From Phyllobacterium zundukense (GTDB taxonomy: Bacteria > Pseudomonadota > Alphaproteobacteria > Rhizobiales > Rhizobiaceae), in NCBI RefSeq assembly GCF_025452195.1, contig NZ_CP104971.1, positions 372,001-436,000 of the forward strand: 64,000 bases of DNA. The letters run 5' to 3'. A program made the position numbers and the translations under genes. This document shows, in pieces, positions 36,721 to 46,188 of this stretch. Each line of letters opens with the position of its first letter. The first letter of the stretch is position 1. The notes below the pieces were generated by a model that did not search any database, was not told the DNA's origin, and saw only the letters and a program-made list of their open reading frames with translations.

Positions 36721-38337
36721 CTGCGAAACATGGACTGATAATCGAACCCATGTCCAAGCGGGTGATGAACCTATATGGGTTTCTCGCTCAATCGGCACGC
36801 CGCTTCCCGAAGGAGATTGCACTTGTCTGGGGCGGAAAAACATGGACATGGGCGCAACTGCAGCGCCGTGTCAACGCCATGGCCGCAGCGTTGCACAAGG
36901 AATTCGGTGTGGTCAAAGGCGACCGGATCCTCGTTCAATCACAGAATTGCAACCAGATGTTCGAATCAATGTTCGCGTGCTTTCAACTTGGAGCGGTGTG
37001 GGTGCCCACTAACTTCAGGCAGACATCAGACGAAGTGGCGTATCTGGCAGCAACGAGCGGTGCAAAAGGCTTGATCTGCGGGAATTCATTTCCAGAGCAC
37101 GTCGAAGCTTGCCGGCAAACGAGTGCAGCGATGGAATTCGTCATCGCGATCGGAAAAGCCGATTTTGCCGAGGATTACGACCATTTTGTAGATCGTTTCG
37201 ATACTGAAACGGTGTTTACTGCCCCTGTGGATCATGATGATCCGTGCTGGTTCTTTTTCACCTCTGGCACGACCGGGCGGCCCAAGGCTGCTGTACTGAC
37301 CCACGGTCAGATGGGATTCTGTAGTAACCAATCATCTGTGCGACTTGATGCCCAGTACGACGCATCTCGATGCGTCGCTCGTGGTCGCGCCCTTATCTCA
37401 CGGCGCCGGGATCCATCAGCTGACGCAGGTGGCCAGAGGTGCAAAAACCGTCCTGCTGCCAACAGAAAAGCTCGATATTGCCGAAGCCTGGCGTCTTGTC
37501 GAAAAATGGCGTGTGAGCAACATGTTTACCGTGCCCACGATCCTGAAAATGCTGACCGAGCATCCAGCGGTACAGGAGCGGGATCATTCGTCATTGCGTT
37601 ATGTGGTCTATGCGGGCGCACCCATGTACCGGACCGATCAGATCAATGCCTTAGAGACGCTGGGCCGGGTAATCGTGCAATATTTCGGACTGGGTGAGGT
37701 GACCGGCAATATTACTGTGTTACCGCCGGCCGAACACTATCTGGAACACAGCGAGGATACGCGGCCGGGCACCTGCGGCTATGCGCGTACCGCAATGCAA
37801 ATATCGATCCAGGATGACAACGGAACTGAAGTTTCGCCCGGCATAACCGGCGAGATTTGCGTGATCGGCCCTGCCGTTTTTGCTGGCTATTACAACAATC
37901 CGGAAGCCAATGCGAAAGCCTTTCGCAATGGCTGGTTCCGTACCGGCGATCTCGGACACATGGATGAAGCGGGGTTTCTCTTCATCACCGGAAGGGCCTC
38001 GGACATGTATATTTCCGGCGGCTCCAACATCTATCCGCGCGAGATCGAGGAGAAGATATTAACCCATCCGGACATCAGCGAAGTGGCGGTAGTGGGTATT
38101 CCGGACCCGGTATGGGGCGAGGTGGGTCTTGCGGTCTGCGTTGCCCGCCCCGGTACTGCGCTGGCAGCCGAGGAGATCATTGCCTGGCTTGACGGCAAGA
38201 TGGCTCGCTACAAAATGCCGAAGCGCCTTGTGTTCTGGCCAGAGATGCCGAAATCCGCCTATGGCAAGGTCGCGAAGAAACTGATCCGGGAAGAGCTCAT
38301 CAAGCGTCACCAACTCGACGATCACATGGAACAGTAA
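36717..38337 (+). pseudogene. Acyl-CoA synthetase (AMP-dependent ligase), frameshifted by one extra base
   Basis: ATG 36717 (or 36750, MSKRVMNLYGFL) opens a frame with YGFLAQSARRFPKEIALVWG and the ATP-binding loop FFTSGTTGRPKAAVLTHGQ, up to MGF. Sense resumes one base later as VVTNHLCDLMPSTTHLDASL and includes LSHGAG, GLGEVTG, the adenylation core WFRTGDLGHMDEAGFLFITG, GGSNIYPREIEE and the catalytic lysine region KSAYGKVAKKL. The surplus base is near 37318-37320 (TTC-T-GTAGTA). Repaired length is about 539 residues, normal for the family. The enzyme would activate a carboxylic acid to its CoA ester. Real loss of function or a base error cannot be told apart here. Confidence 0.85.
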
Positions 38338-38471
38338 GGCTCAGGAACCAAGCGCATTTCTCATTTGGGAACGACCATTTCTATTGCGGTGCAGCAAAAT
38401 GGTTGCATTGCAGCAAAACTTCCGTACTCTGCAAGAATCGGGAGGAGCAACTGTTGCAAAAGGATGCCAGC

Positions 38472-38702
38472 ATGCTCCAGGTTGTAATACTCATTTGCTC
38501 AACAAGTCTGTCGCCGATGGATTGCCAATCCAACACGGCGCTGGATGTGATTTACGGGCCTCAAACCAGCAACGCCATGATGTGCGGGATGCAGGGACAG
38601 GCTTTCGTAGCACGCACCGCCATTGTCGGACGTTCGCCCAACGAGTTCATCAAAATCAGATGCTCGCCGTTGAAGCCCATCAAGGCTGCTCTGCGACAAT
38701 AG
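38472..38702 (+). CDS. Small conserved-type protein of unknown function (76 aa, Cys-containing)
   Basis: ATG 38472 gives MLQVVILICSTSLSPMDCQS, continuing with TALDVIYGPQ, MMCGMQGQAF and EFIKIRCSPLK. AGGA 7 nt upstream is a fair ribosome site. Four cysteines (in ICS, DCQ, MCG, RCS) and the MCG-x2-GQA segment resemble small hypothetical proteins I recall from Rhizobiales. The short hydrophobic start could be a signal or anchor. It is convergent with ftsK, 16 nt apart. Function unknown. Confidence 0.6.
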   Translation: MLQVVILICSTSLSPMDCQSNTALDVIYGPQTSNAMMCGMQGQAFVARTAIVGRSPNEFIKIRCSPLKPIKAALRQ

Positions 38703-38718
38703 CAACCTTCCGTGTTGA

Positions 38719-41247
38719 TTAAGCTGTGTCCCTGTTGACGTTGAGAATCTCGCGCTTGCCGACATGATTGGCGGGGCCAACCAGCCCTTCCTTTTCCATT
38801 CGCTCCACCAGCGAAGCGGCGCGATTGTAGCCGATCTGCAGCCGTCGCTGGATGTATGACGTCGAGCATTTTTTGTCACGCAGCATGACTTTGACTGCCT
38901 GATCGTAGAGCTCGTTTCCATCTTCTGCAGCCATGGCGCCCTTGTCGAAGACTGCACTATCGTCACTGTCCGCAGCTTCTTCATCGCTTTCGTCGGCCGT
39001 GACAGTATCGAGATAGTCCGGCTGCCCTTGAGTCTTCAGATGCGCAACGACCTTTTCGACTTCTTCGTCTGAAACGAAAGGTCCATGGACGCGCGAAATA
39101 CGGCCGCCACCGACCATATGCAGCATGTCGCCCTGGCCAAGCAGCTGCTCCGCACCTTGTTCGCCGAGAATGGTGCGGCTGTCGATCTTGGATGTGACCT
39201 GAAACGAGATGCGAGTGGGAAAATTCGCCTTGATGGTACCGGTGATCACATCGACCGATGGACGTTGAGTCGCCATGATCAAATGAATGCCGGCGGCACG
39301 CGCCATCTGGGCGAGGCGCTGGATCGCCCCTTCGATATCCTTGCCCGCCACCATCATCAGGTCGGCCATTTCATCGACAATGATGACGATATAGGGCATC
39401 GGCGTGAGGTCCATGGCCTCCTGCTGATATTGAGCTTCGCCGGTTCCCTTGTCGAAGCCGGTTTGCACGGTGCACATCACCGTTTCGCCCTTCTCCTTCG
39501 CGCTGATAACGCGGGCGTTGAAACCATCGATATTGCGCACGCCGAGCTTCGACATTTTTCTATAGCGGTCTTCCATCTCGCGCACGGCCCATTTGAGAGC
39601 CATCACTGCCTTCTTTGGATCGGTGACGACCGGGGTAAGAAGATGCGGAATCCCGTCATAGATGGACAATTCAAGCATTTTCGGATCGACCATGATCAGA
39701 CGGCATTCTTCCGGTGTGAGCCGGTAGAGCAGCGACAGAATCATCGTGTTGATGGCGACCGATTTTCCGGAACCGGTCGTACCGGCTACGAGCAGATGCG
39801 GCATCTTGGCGAGTTCGGCGATTACAGGCTCACCGCCGATGGTCTTGCCAAGGCAAAGTGCGAGTTTAAATCTGGTCTTGTCAAAATTCTCGGATGCGAC
39901 CATTTCGCGAAGATAGACTGTCTCTCGCGTCGTATTGGGCAATTCAATACCAATGACGTTGCGTCCGGGAACAACAGCGACACGAGCGGACAGCGCAGAC
40001 ATGGAGCGGGCGATGTCGTCGGCAAGGCCGATAACGCGCGAGGATTTCACGCCTGGCGCAGGTTCGAACTCATAGAGTGTGACGACGGGACCGGGGCGCA
40101 CATGGATGATCTCGCCGCGGATGCCGAAATCTTCCAGCACGCTTTCAAGTAACCCGGCGTTCTGCTCTAGCGTTTCCTGCGAGATGGTGACGGCATCATG
40201 CGTGACCGCTTGTTGTAGCAGGGTTACCGGAGGCTTTTCGTAAGAACTGCGCGGGGCAGCGAAAATGCGTGGTTTGACGGTATCCGCGACAACCTGCCGT
40301 GGTGGGAGCGGGGGTTGCACGGGCGCTATGTCGCGACGCCGGCTGATGGTGCCCTGGGGAGGGACAGCGGGAACAATTTCGGGAATTGCGGTCAAACCCG
40401 CATCAACGGTGTCAACCTTTTCCGGGCGCTCTTCCGACGATGGCTCCACTTGTTGCTTTAATTCCGTGCGCACCGGGGCGAGCGACGGCGACACGAGCGG
40501 TGACTTGAGCGTTGCCGCAATGGGCTCAACCACGCGGAAGCGAGCGGTGACTTCGTCGGGGCTGTATCTCGGCATTGGCTTGACGGGGATAGCCGCCGCA
40601 ACTGATGCAATCCCTCCGATAAAGTCAGCGGATTCGAAGTACGCATAATCCGATACGTAAGCCAACGGCGAGCATTCGGACGGCGAAGATTTTATTTTCG
40701 TGATGGCTTCGGCAGGCGCAGGGGCCGACGGGACGACTGCTGGGAGAGGTTGCGCTGGTACCGCCACTTGGCCGAAGAGGAGGGACCCACCGGACTCCAG
40801 GTCGCGAACGCGACGGGGTATGACGATTGCCTCCGGGTTTCTCGTCGGTTTTCCAGAAGCCGGGCGTTTCTCATCCGCCTTTGGCGTTACGGCGACTTCT
40901 GCCGGCGCCGGGCCCTTGTTTTTCATGAGTTCGCTGTCGGGTGTGCGGGTGAAACGGACATTCTCGGATAGCGAAAACATACGCTTCGAAATTGGCGTGG
41001 ACGACGCACCCACATCAAATCTGCCTGCCGGTACCGGTACCGGCGCTGCCGCGGACGCTGGCCTGGGCGACGTGGGAGCGATCGTCCGTTTGACCACGAC
41101 GCTCTCATAAAGTGCGCCCGAATTTGCGTTGGTGAGATCTATCGGACGCAACGGCGGAACCGGCACACGGACCAACTCTTCACCGGCGCTGCTTTCAAAC
41201 TCATATTCATCTGCTTTTACTGGAAAATTTGTTCTGGGGATACGCAT
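38719..41247 (-). CDS. ftsK: FtsK/SpoIIIE-type DNA translocase lacking N-terminal membrane segments
   Basis: 842 residues. The first 330 or so are Pro/Ala/Val-rich linker with no membrane helix, where classic FtsK has four. The motor follows: Walker A GTTGSGKS (489-496), Walker [10 protein letters not shown] (621-629), [22 protein letters not shown]-terminal winged-helix gamma domain, which reads KOPS and contacts XerD in family members, spans about 780-838 ([20 protein letters not shown]). It pumps double-stranded DNA. A soluble form near repABC may serve this replicon. The upstream gap gives no longer in-frame start with membrane segments. Confidence 0.85.
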   Translation of the reverse strand: MRIPRTNFPVKADEYEFESSAGEELVRVPVPPLRPIDLTNANSGALYESVVVKRTIAPTSPRPASAAAPVPVPAGRFDVGASSTPISKRMFSLSENVRFTRTPDSELMKNKGPAPAEVAVTPKADEKRPASGKPTRNPEAIVIPRRVRDLESGGSLLFGQVAVPAQPLPAVVPSAPAPAEAITKIKSSPSECSPLAYVSDYAYFESADFIGGIASVAAAIPVKPMPRYSPDEVTARFRVVEPIAATLKSPLVSPSLAPVRTELKQQVEPSSEERPEKVDTVDAGLTAIPEIVPAVPPQGTISRRRDIAPVQPPLPPRQVVADTVKPRIFAAPRSSYEKPPVTLLQQAVTHDAVTISQETLEQNAGLLESVLEDFGIRGEIIHVRPGPVVTLYEFEPAPGVKSSRVIGLADDIARSMSALSARVAVVPGRNVIGIELPNTTRETVYLREMVASENFDKTRFKLALCLGKTIGGEPVIAELAKMPHLLVAGTTGSGKSVAINTMILSLLYRLTPEECRLIMVDPKMLELSIYDGIPHLLTPVVTDPKKAVMALKWAVREMEDRYRKMSKLGVRNIDGFNARVISAKEKGETVMCTVQTGFDKGTGEAQYQQEAMDLTPMPYIVIIVDEMADLMMVAGKDIEGAIQRLAQMARAAGIHLIMATQRPSVDVITGTIKANFPTRISFQVTSKIDSRTILGEQGAEQLLGQGDMLHMVGGGRISRVHGPFVSDEEVEKVVAHLKTQGQPDYLDTVTADESDEEAADSDDSAVFDKGAMAAEDGNELYDQAVKVMLRDKKCSTSYIQRRLQIGYNRAASLVERMEKEGLVGPANHVGKREILNVNRDTA

Positions 41248-41429
41248 GATGCCTGCAGCGGAACGATGTGAGATTACCGAAGGGGTACCTCATCTGAATA
41301 GAAAACCAAGGTTAACAACTCACTACTTTTGACGGGGGCACCTCGATTTCATGCGCAAATTGTCTAGCTTCCATGCTAAGGACAGCATTCTGTCGTTCCC
41401 GCAATTTTCACATCAGAAAGCAGTTTGTA

Positions 41430-41600
41430 ATGGCGATCAAATTCGCACTGAAAGACACCACTTCGAAGTCCCCTGCCGAGACGAAATCAACAGCAGCAAA
41501 ATCAACTGAAATGCAGGCTCCGGATACCAAGGACGCACCTGATAGCGACCTGTTCGAGCCCAAGCCAGCCGACCAAAAACGCAAGAAGAAGAAGTGGTAA
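41430..41600 (+). CDS. Small Lys-rich protein of unknown function (56 aa)
   Basis: From ATG 41430 the protein reads MAIKFALKDTTSKSPAETKS, then a Lys/Thr/Ala-rich stretch, DLFEPKPADQ and the very basic end KRKKKKW. An open frame from 41373 exists, but MAIKF is a more natural start. It is divergent from ftsK (182-nt gap, 41248-41429) and upstream of repA. Similar small proteins with a DLF motif and a Lys-rich tail occur in Rhizobiales by recollection. Low sequence complexity limits what can be said; DNA or RNA contact is a guess from charge. Confidence 0.55.
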   Translation: MAIKFALKDTTSKSPAETKSTAAKSTEMQAPDTKDAPDSDLFEPKPADQKRKKKKW

Positions 41601-41626
41601 AATAGTGCGGTTTGCCGAATGAATTG

Positions 41627-41642
41627 GTTAAATTGCGTTAAC
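41627..41642. promoter_or_regulatory. 16-bp palindromic site upstream of repA (parS- or operator-like)
   Basis: GTTAAATTGCGTTAAC has GTTAA/TTAAC arms at the spacing of the parS consensus recalled for repABC replicons (GTT-N4-GC-N4-AAC), but its centre is off by one. It lies in the 258-nt repA leader (41601-41858), which otherwise shows no gene. It may be a partition site or an operator for RepA/RepB. Confidence 0.35.
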
Positions 41643-41858
41643 TATAAAGTTCTTGACGCGACTCGGTACTTCCCTCAGGTTGGTTACGGTTTTTGAGGGT
41701 AACAGGCTAAATAGGCGTTACACAGATTTCGCGGTGTTAGTATCGAGCTGCAGCGTTAAATTGTTGTCCAGCGTTACCCTTTTGGTTTTTCTGTCAGAAT
41801 CGGCGCATCATTCCGGAGCGCTGGTAGGCAGTCTGTTAATAGGCGCACAGGATCAAGC

Positions 41859-43139
41859 GTGACTTTAATGAATACAGCACAGACACATCGGACCGTTGAC
41901 GCCCAGTTGCAAGGCGATCCTTCCCTGTCTGTTGCCTTGCCGGCCGACCGCGCGATAGCGGCGGATGCCGAAATGCTGTCAGCGCAGTTGCAGGCGATGC
42001 GCAATCGGCTATTTCCGCCGACTGCCCAGAAGACTTTGCGCAAATTCACCAGTGGCGAGGCTGCAAAGCTGATTGGCGTATCGGATGGTTATCTGCGGCA
42101 GCTTTCGATCGCCGGCGAGGGGCCGCAGCCGGAAACTGGAAGTGGCGGTCGCCGGCTTTATACGCTTGCCGAAATCAATGCGCTGCGCCGGCATCTTGCC
42201 GAGGCTGGCGGCGCCAAGGCGAAAACGTACCTTCCGCATCGCGACCCCGGCGCCAACGAGCATATGCAGGTTATCGCGGTCACCAATTTCAAGGGTGGCT
42301 CCGGCAAGACAACGACGAGTGCACACCTTGCGCAACATCTGGCCATGGCCGGGTTTCGGGTGCTGGCTGTTGATCTTGATCCACAGGCATCGATGTCAGC
42401 GCTCTTTGGTTACCAACCGGAACTCGACCTCACCGGCAATGACACGCTCTATGGCGCAATTCGTTACGATGGCGAACGCAGGCTATTGCGCGATATCATC
42501 TGCAAGACCTATTTCGATGGTCTCGATCTCATCCCGGGTAATCTCGAACTACAGGAGTTCGAACACACGACACCCCAAATGCTGGCGGACCGGCAGCATG
42601 GCACACAGAGTGTCGAGCAGCAATTGTTCTTCGCGCGTGTTCAGGCCGCTTTGGATACGGTTTCGGATGACTATGATGTCGTCGTCATCGACTGTCCCCC
42701 CCAGCTTGGGTTCCTGACGCTTTCGGCGCTTTGCGCGGCCACATCGGTGCTGGTGACTGTTCACCCGCAGATGCTTGATGTTGCCTCCATGAGCCAATTC
42801 CTGTTCATGACTGCGGATCTTCTCGCCGTCGTGCGTGAAGCGGGCGGTGAACTCAATTTTGACTTCATGCGCTATCTCATTACGCGCTTCGAACCCAATG
42901 ATGCACCTCAGCAACAAATCGCAGGTTTTCTGCGCTCCTTGTTTGGCGAGCGCGTGCTGACGAACTCAGTGGTCAAGTCGACGGCTTTTTCCGATGCAGG
43001 GTTGACCAAACAGACGCTTTATGAGGTTTCCCGCGACAGCTTCACCCGCGCTACCTATGACCGCGCGTTTGAATCGCTGACTTCCGTCAACTCTGAGATT
43101 CAGGGCCTGATCTTCAAGGCATGGAACAGGCCGGGGTGA
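41859..43139 (+). CDS. repA: Plasmid partitioning ATPase RepA (ParA type)
   Basis: 426 residues. GTG 41859 is chosen because AGGA lies 6 nt upstream; ATG 41868 is the alternative. An N-terminal MerR-like HTH (KFTSGEAAKLIGVSDGYLRQ, about 62-81) is followed by the deviant Walker A KGGSGKTT (145-152), DLDPQAS and IDCPPQLGFLTL of ParA ATPases. In repABC replicons RepA drives segregation with RepB and, with it, represses the operon. It is 7 nt before repB. Confidence 0.92.
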   Translation: MTLMNTAQTHRTVDAQLQGDPSLSVALPADRAIAADAEMLSAQLQAMRNRLFPPTAQKTLRKFTSGEAAKLIGVSDGYLRQLSIAGEGPQPETGSGGRRLYTLAEINALRRHLAEAGGAKAKTYLPHRDPGANEHMQVIAVTNFKGGSGKTTTSAHLAQHLAMAGFRVLAVDLDPQASMSALFGYQPELDLTGNDTLYGAIRYDGERRLLRDIICKTYFDGLDLIPGNLELQEFEHTTPQMLADRQHGTQSVEQQLFFARVQAALDTVSDDYDVVVIDCPPQLGFLTLSALCAATSVLVTVHPQMLDVASMSQFLFMTADLLAVVREAGGELNFDFMRYLITRFEPNDAPQQQIAGFLRSLFGERVLTNSVVKSTAFSDAGLTKQTLYEVSRDSFTRATYDRAFESLTSVNSEIQGLIFKAWNRPG

Positions 43140-43146
43140 GGGCGCG

Positions 43147-44220
43147 ATGATGGTCGACAAGAATCGTAGGGATCAACTCAAGGCACTGTTTGAGACAGTA
43201 GAGACTAATTCGGCGCCCGAGCAGAAGCCAGCCGAGTTGACCCCAATGCGGCAGAGCGCTTCGGTAGAGCCGTTGAAGCCGCGGGCAGCTTCTGGTGCGA
43301 TCAAGGCGATGGGCCTGTCGCTTGGCGGAATATCGAAGGAGATCGAGGATGCACGGCGGCTGAAGGAGACTTTCGAAGGCAGCGAGCGGGTCATCGAGCT
43401 CGATCCGGCGCTTGTCGATAGCTCATTCATCGAAGACCGGCTCAGCCACGATTCCGGATCAGATGACAGCTTCGAGGAACTGGTCGAAAGTATCCGGCAG
43501 AATGGACAGCAGGTTCCTATCCTTGTTCGTCCGCATCCGGAGAAACAGGGCCACTACCAGACGGCTTATGGCCATCGCCGCCTGCGCGCCGCTCGGCGTA
43601 TCGCCAGGCCGGTGCAGGCTATCGTCCGCAATCTCACCGATGTGCAGCTTGTTCTGGCGCAGGGCAAGGAAAACACAGAGCGCCGTGATCTATCCTTCAT
43701 CGAGCGCGCTTTCTTTGCCCGCAATCTTGTCGAGCGGGGCTTCGAGCGCGGGCTTGTTCAGGATGCGCTATCCCTCGATAAGGCAGAGATGACACGGTTT
43801 CTGCAGGTCGCGGCAGCCGTACCGGCGGCGGTTGTTCGCGCTATTGGTCCCGCGCCAAAGATCGGCCGGCCGCGCTGGGTCCGGTTTGCTGAGTTGCTCA
43901 AATCGATCGACGCGCAGGCTGCTGCACTGAACGAGATCACGCTGGAGCCATTCAGCGCTGCTGACAGCAATGCGCGCTTCAACCGCATCTTCGAGCGGCT
44001 CCTGAAAAGCGTCGAGCCTGTCGCACTGGCGCCGCGCAATCCGCCGTCGGTCGTTGGCAACAAATACTCAGGCACCGGTCCAATCGCGCAGTTGAATTCA
44101 GACAAGGGAAGACAGGTTCTGACCTTTGCCGAGCATATTCCGCAAGAGTTTGCGGTCTTCGTAACGGGGGAGCTCGAGACATTGCTTGCCCGCTACAATA
44201 GTCGGTCAAGTGACAAATAG
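43147..44220 (+). CDS. repB: Plasmid partitioning protein RepB (ParB type)
   Basis: 357 residues. ParB-type region: VPILVRPHPEKQGHYQTAYG, then HRRLRAAR (143-150, ParB box II) and GKENTERRDLSFIERAFFAR. A central HTH (LVQDALSLDKAEMTRFLQVA) and a RepB C-terminal region follow. It binds parS and stimulates RepA ATPase. The ATG is followed by a second Met. It ends 252 nt before repC; that gap carries the antisense RNA. Confidence 0.92.
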   Translation: MMVDKNRRDQLKALFETVETNSAPEQKPAELTPMRQSASVEPLKPRAASGAIKAMGLSLGGISKEIEDARRLKETFEGSERVIELDPALVDSSFIEDRLSHDSGSDDSFEELVESIRQNGQQVPILVRPHPEKQGHYQTAYGHRRLRAARRIARPVQAIVRNLTDVQLVLAQGKENTERRDLSFIERAFFARNLVERGFERGLVQDALSLDKAEMTRFLQVAAAVPAAVVRAIGPAPKIGRPRWVRFAELLKSIDAQAAALNEITLEPFSAADSNARFNRIFERLLKSVEPVALAPRNPPSVVGNKYSGTGPIAQLNSDKGRQVLTFAEHIPQEFAVFVTGELETLLARYNSRSSDK

Positions 44221-44331
44221 CATTGCGACTTCAGTCGTTGCAAACCGGTTGGTTGCGTAAGCGTTAAGCCCCAAAACCGCAATTCGGTTCTGGACAGTTC
44301 AAAAGGACGAAAGCGAAGGAAATAACGGCAA

Positions 44332-44390
44332 GAAAAAAGGCCCCCAGAACGTTACCGCCCCGGAAGCCCTCTTCAATGTAGCAATTTTAG
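44332..44390 (-). ncRNA. Antisense counter-transcribed RNA (ctRNA) between repB and repC
   Basis: On the minus strand a perfect TTGACA (-35) is at 44417-44412. The transcript would start near 44390; a -10 is less clear (AT-rich TCTAAAAT near 44400-44393). It would end at a hairpin pairing GGCTTCC with GGGGGCC (arms near 44368-44362 and 44345-44339) followed by six T (44338-44333). repABC replicons carry such a roughly 55-nt RNA here that blocks RepC synthesis and sets incompatibility. On the plus strand GTTCTGG (44287-44293) can pair with CCAGAAC (44344-44350), fitting an attenuating repC leader. Confidence 0.78.
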
Positions 44391-44472
44391 AGAATCACTT
44401 CCACCCAGACTTGTCAAGAGTCGGACGCGTTTCGGCATGCCTTTTCATTGCCTCAACTTGAGGTAAAGGACC

Positions 44473-45786
44473 ATGACCGATCGTTTTGCAACGACGCCGT
44501 TTGGCGGCCGTTCGTTGTCGCACGCCATGTTTGCCGTGCAAGAAAAGACAGCACGGGCCCGCGAAAAACTGGCGGGTACTGACCGACAACACCCGGAGAA
44601 ATGGGCGCTGCTGCGTTCATTGACCGAGGCTCGTACAGCGTTTTTTCTCTCGGACCGCACAATTGCCGTTCTGGAAGCACTGTTAAGCTTCTATCCCGAG
44701 ACGATGCTGGACGGCAGTGCACCACTGATTGTCTTTCCATCCAATGCGGAGCTTTCCCTGCGTACCCGCGGCATGTCCCCTGCGACAATTCGCAGGCACC
44801 TTTCGGCGCTCGTCGAAACGGGCCTGATCATTCGCCGGGACAGTCCCAATGGCAAACGTTATGCGCGGCGCGGCGAAACCGGCGAGATCGAACATGCTTT
44901 TGGCTTCGACCTTTCGCCGCTGGCGCTACGGGCAGGCGAAATCGAGGCCCATGCGGTTCAAGCTAGGGATCTCGCGCGAGCCATTCATCGCGTCCGCAGC
45001 GAAATCACCATCCATCTGCGGGACGTATCCAAGACCATAGACGCCGGGCTTGGCGAGGAACGTGCGGGTGATTGGGAAACATACGCAGATGAGCTGGCGG
45101 CGCTTTCGGGACGAGTGAGCAGGCACCTGCCTCTGGAGATACTGCGGGTGCGGTGTGATGCCCTTGCGAGATTGAGAGAGAGAGTTGAGAAAACCTACCT
45201 GGAATCTCTTTCAGATAAAGAAATGAGCGCCAGTGACTCTTCTTTTGAGCACCATATTCAGAATTCAAATATAGATCACCCATTTGAAAGGGCCAAAGAA
45301 ACCGGCCAGAAGCGATCCGCTGAGCTGCAATCTGAAAACAACGAGCCCAGGCGAATAGTTGCGCTGAACAAGATGAGAAATCGCTTGGAAGCGGTCCGGC
45401 GAAATAAAAACCGTGGTGAGGGCGGTGCGGCCGGTGATTGGCTTGATCTTGAAACGAAATCGGTTCCGATGCCGCTGGAGGCCGTGTTAAGCGTTTGCCC
45501 GCAAATCATCGATTATTCCCGAGACGGTATTGAGGACTGGCGTGATCTGATGCAGACGGCGGGACTAGTCCGATCAATGCTGGGTGTATCGCCTGATGCC
45601 TGGGAGAGGGCGCGCAAAACCATGGGCGATATCAATGCATCGATCACGATTGCTGCCATTCTTGAGCGTATCGATGATATCCGTTCACCGGGAGGCTATC
45701 TCAGGGCGCTGACCGATCGCGCCGAAATCGGTCAATATTCGGTGCTTCCGGTGATCAAGGCACTGGGTGGGGAGAAACACGTGTGA
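44473..45786 (+). CDS. repC: Replication initiator RepC
   Basis: 437 residues, typical of RepC. The N-terminal region LPSFHRDLSF is replaced here by RFATTPFGGRSLSHAMFAVQ, followed by SDRTIAVLEALLSFYPETML and the winged-helix element MSPATIRRHLSALVETGLII with RRDSPNGKRYARR. The C-terminal half is RepC-specific. AGGTAAAGGA precedes ATG. RepC is the only replicon-encoded protein needed for initiation in this plasmid family and acts at an origin inside its own gene. Confidence 0.92.
   Translation: MTDRFATTPFGGRSLSHAMFAVQEKTARAREKLAGTDRQHPEKWALLRSLTEARTAFFLSDRTIAVLEALLSFYPETMLDGSAPLIVFPSNAELSLRTRGMSPATIRRHLSALVETGLIIRRDSPNGKRYARRGETGEIEHAFGFDLSPLALRAGEIEAHAVQARDLARAIHRVRSEITIHLRDVSKTIDAGLGEERAGDWETYADELAALSGRVSRHLPLEILRVRCDALARLRERVEKTYLESLSDKEMSASDSSFEHHIQNSNIDHPFERAKETGQKRSAELQSENNEPRRIVALNKMRNRLEAVRRNKNRGEGGAAGDWLDLETKSVPMPLEAVLSVCPQIIDYSRDGIEDWRDLMQTAGLVRSMLGVSPDAWERARKTMGDINASITIAAILERIDDIRSPGGYLRALTDRAEIGQYSVLPVIKALGGEKHV
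45170..45420 (+). other. Probable oriV: A+T-rich stretch inside repC
   Basis: Base composition drops visibly within repC from about 45170 to 45420 (runs such as CAGATAAAGAAATGAG, CAGAATTCAAATATAG) compared with the GC-rich flanks. In repABC replicons the origin has been placed in an A+T-rich region in the middle of repC. Exact limits are estimated by eye. Confidence 0.5.
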
Positions 45787-46188
45787 GTGCCTTCTCCATC
45801 CTGCCAGCCGTTTCGGATTTTACGAGATCGGTTATGGTCTGCTCAAGACGACGATATCGGCAGCGATCCTGACAGTCCTTCTTCGGGAGATTTCCTGATG
45901 AGACATTGGCTGCGCAGCTGGCGAAGACGTTGCAATTCAACGTTGTAACGGGTAGTTGTTGGGAACGGGAATGTCGGTTGTGCCGCTTCAGATGTCTTTA
46001 TTCTGAGGTGAATGTGCTGGCTGGAAGTGGTAGCCTTACCATTTGATGCCGTCATATCCTTGAATATCCTCAATTGAGGATGTGGTTGCAACGCGCTGCC
46101 TTCGTTTTTGTACTTATAATTACTACCAATTGTCTGCTCTTTTCTTGATTTCGACGTCGATACTTTATGCCTTTTCAGGAACCGTTCC
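45787..46188. other. 402-nt intergenic region after repC with two palindromes
   Basis: No convincing gene is seen. A perfect 16-bp palindrome ATCCTCAATTGAGGAT is at 46066-46081 and an inverted repeat ACGTTG-N5-CAACGT at 45927-45943. From about 46080 the sequence becomes A+T-richer, as expected for a promoter of the truncated gene that follows. Palindromes next to repC could be partition or replication control sites; neither matches the GTT-N4-GC-N4-AAC parS pattern. Confidence 0.5.

Noticed and set aside
38384..38722. 112-codon frame overlapping the small 76-residue gene
   Set aside because: The competing frame at 38472 has a better ribosome site and more protein-like sequence.
39085..40152. 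355-codon plus-strand frame opposite ftsK
   Set aside because: It is a mirror of the FtsK motor domain; the opposite strand has Walker motifs and the gamma domain.
41653..41658. TTGACG as a -35 box for repA
   Set aside because: No acceptable -10 is found 16-19 nt downstream, so a promoter is not called here.
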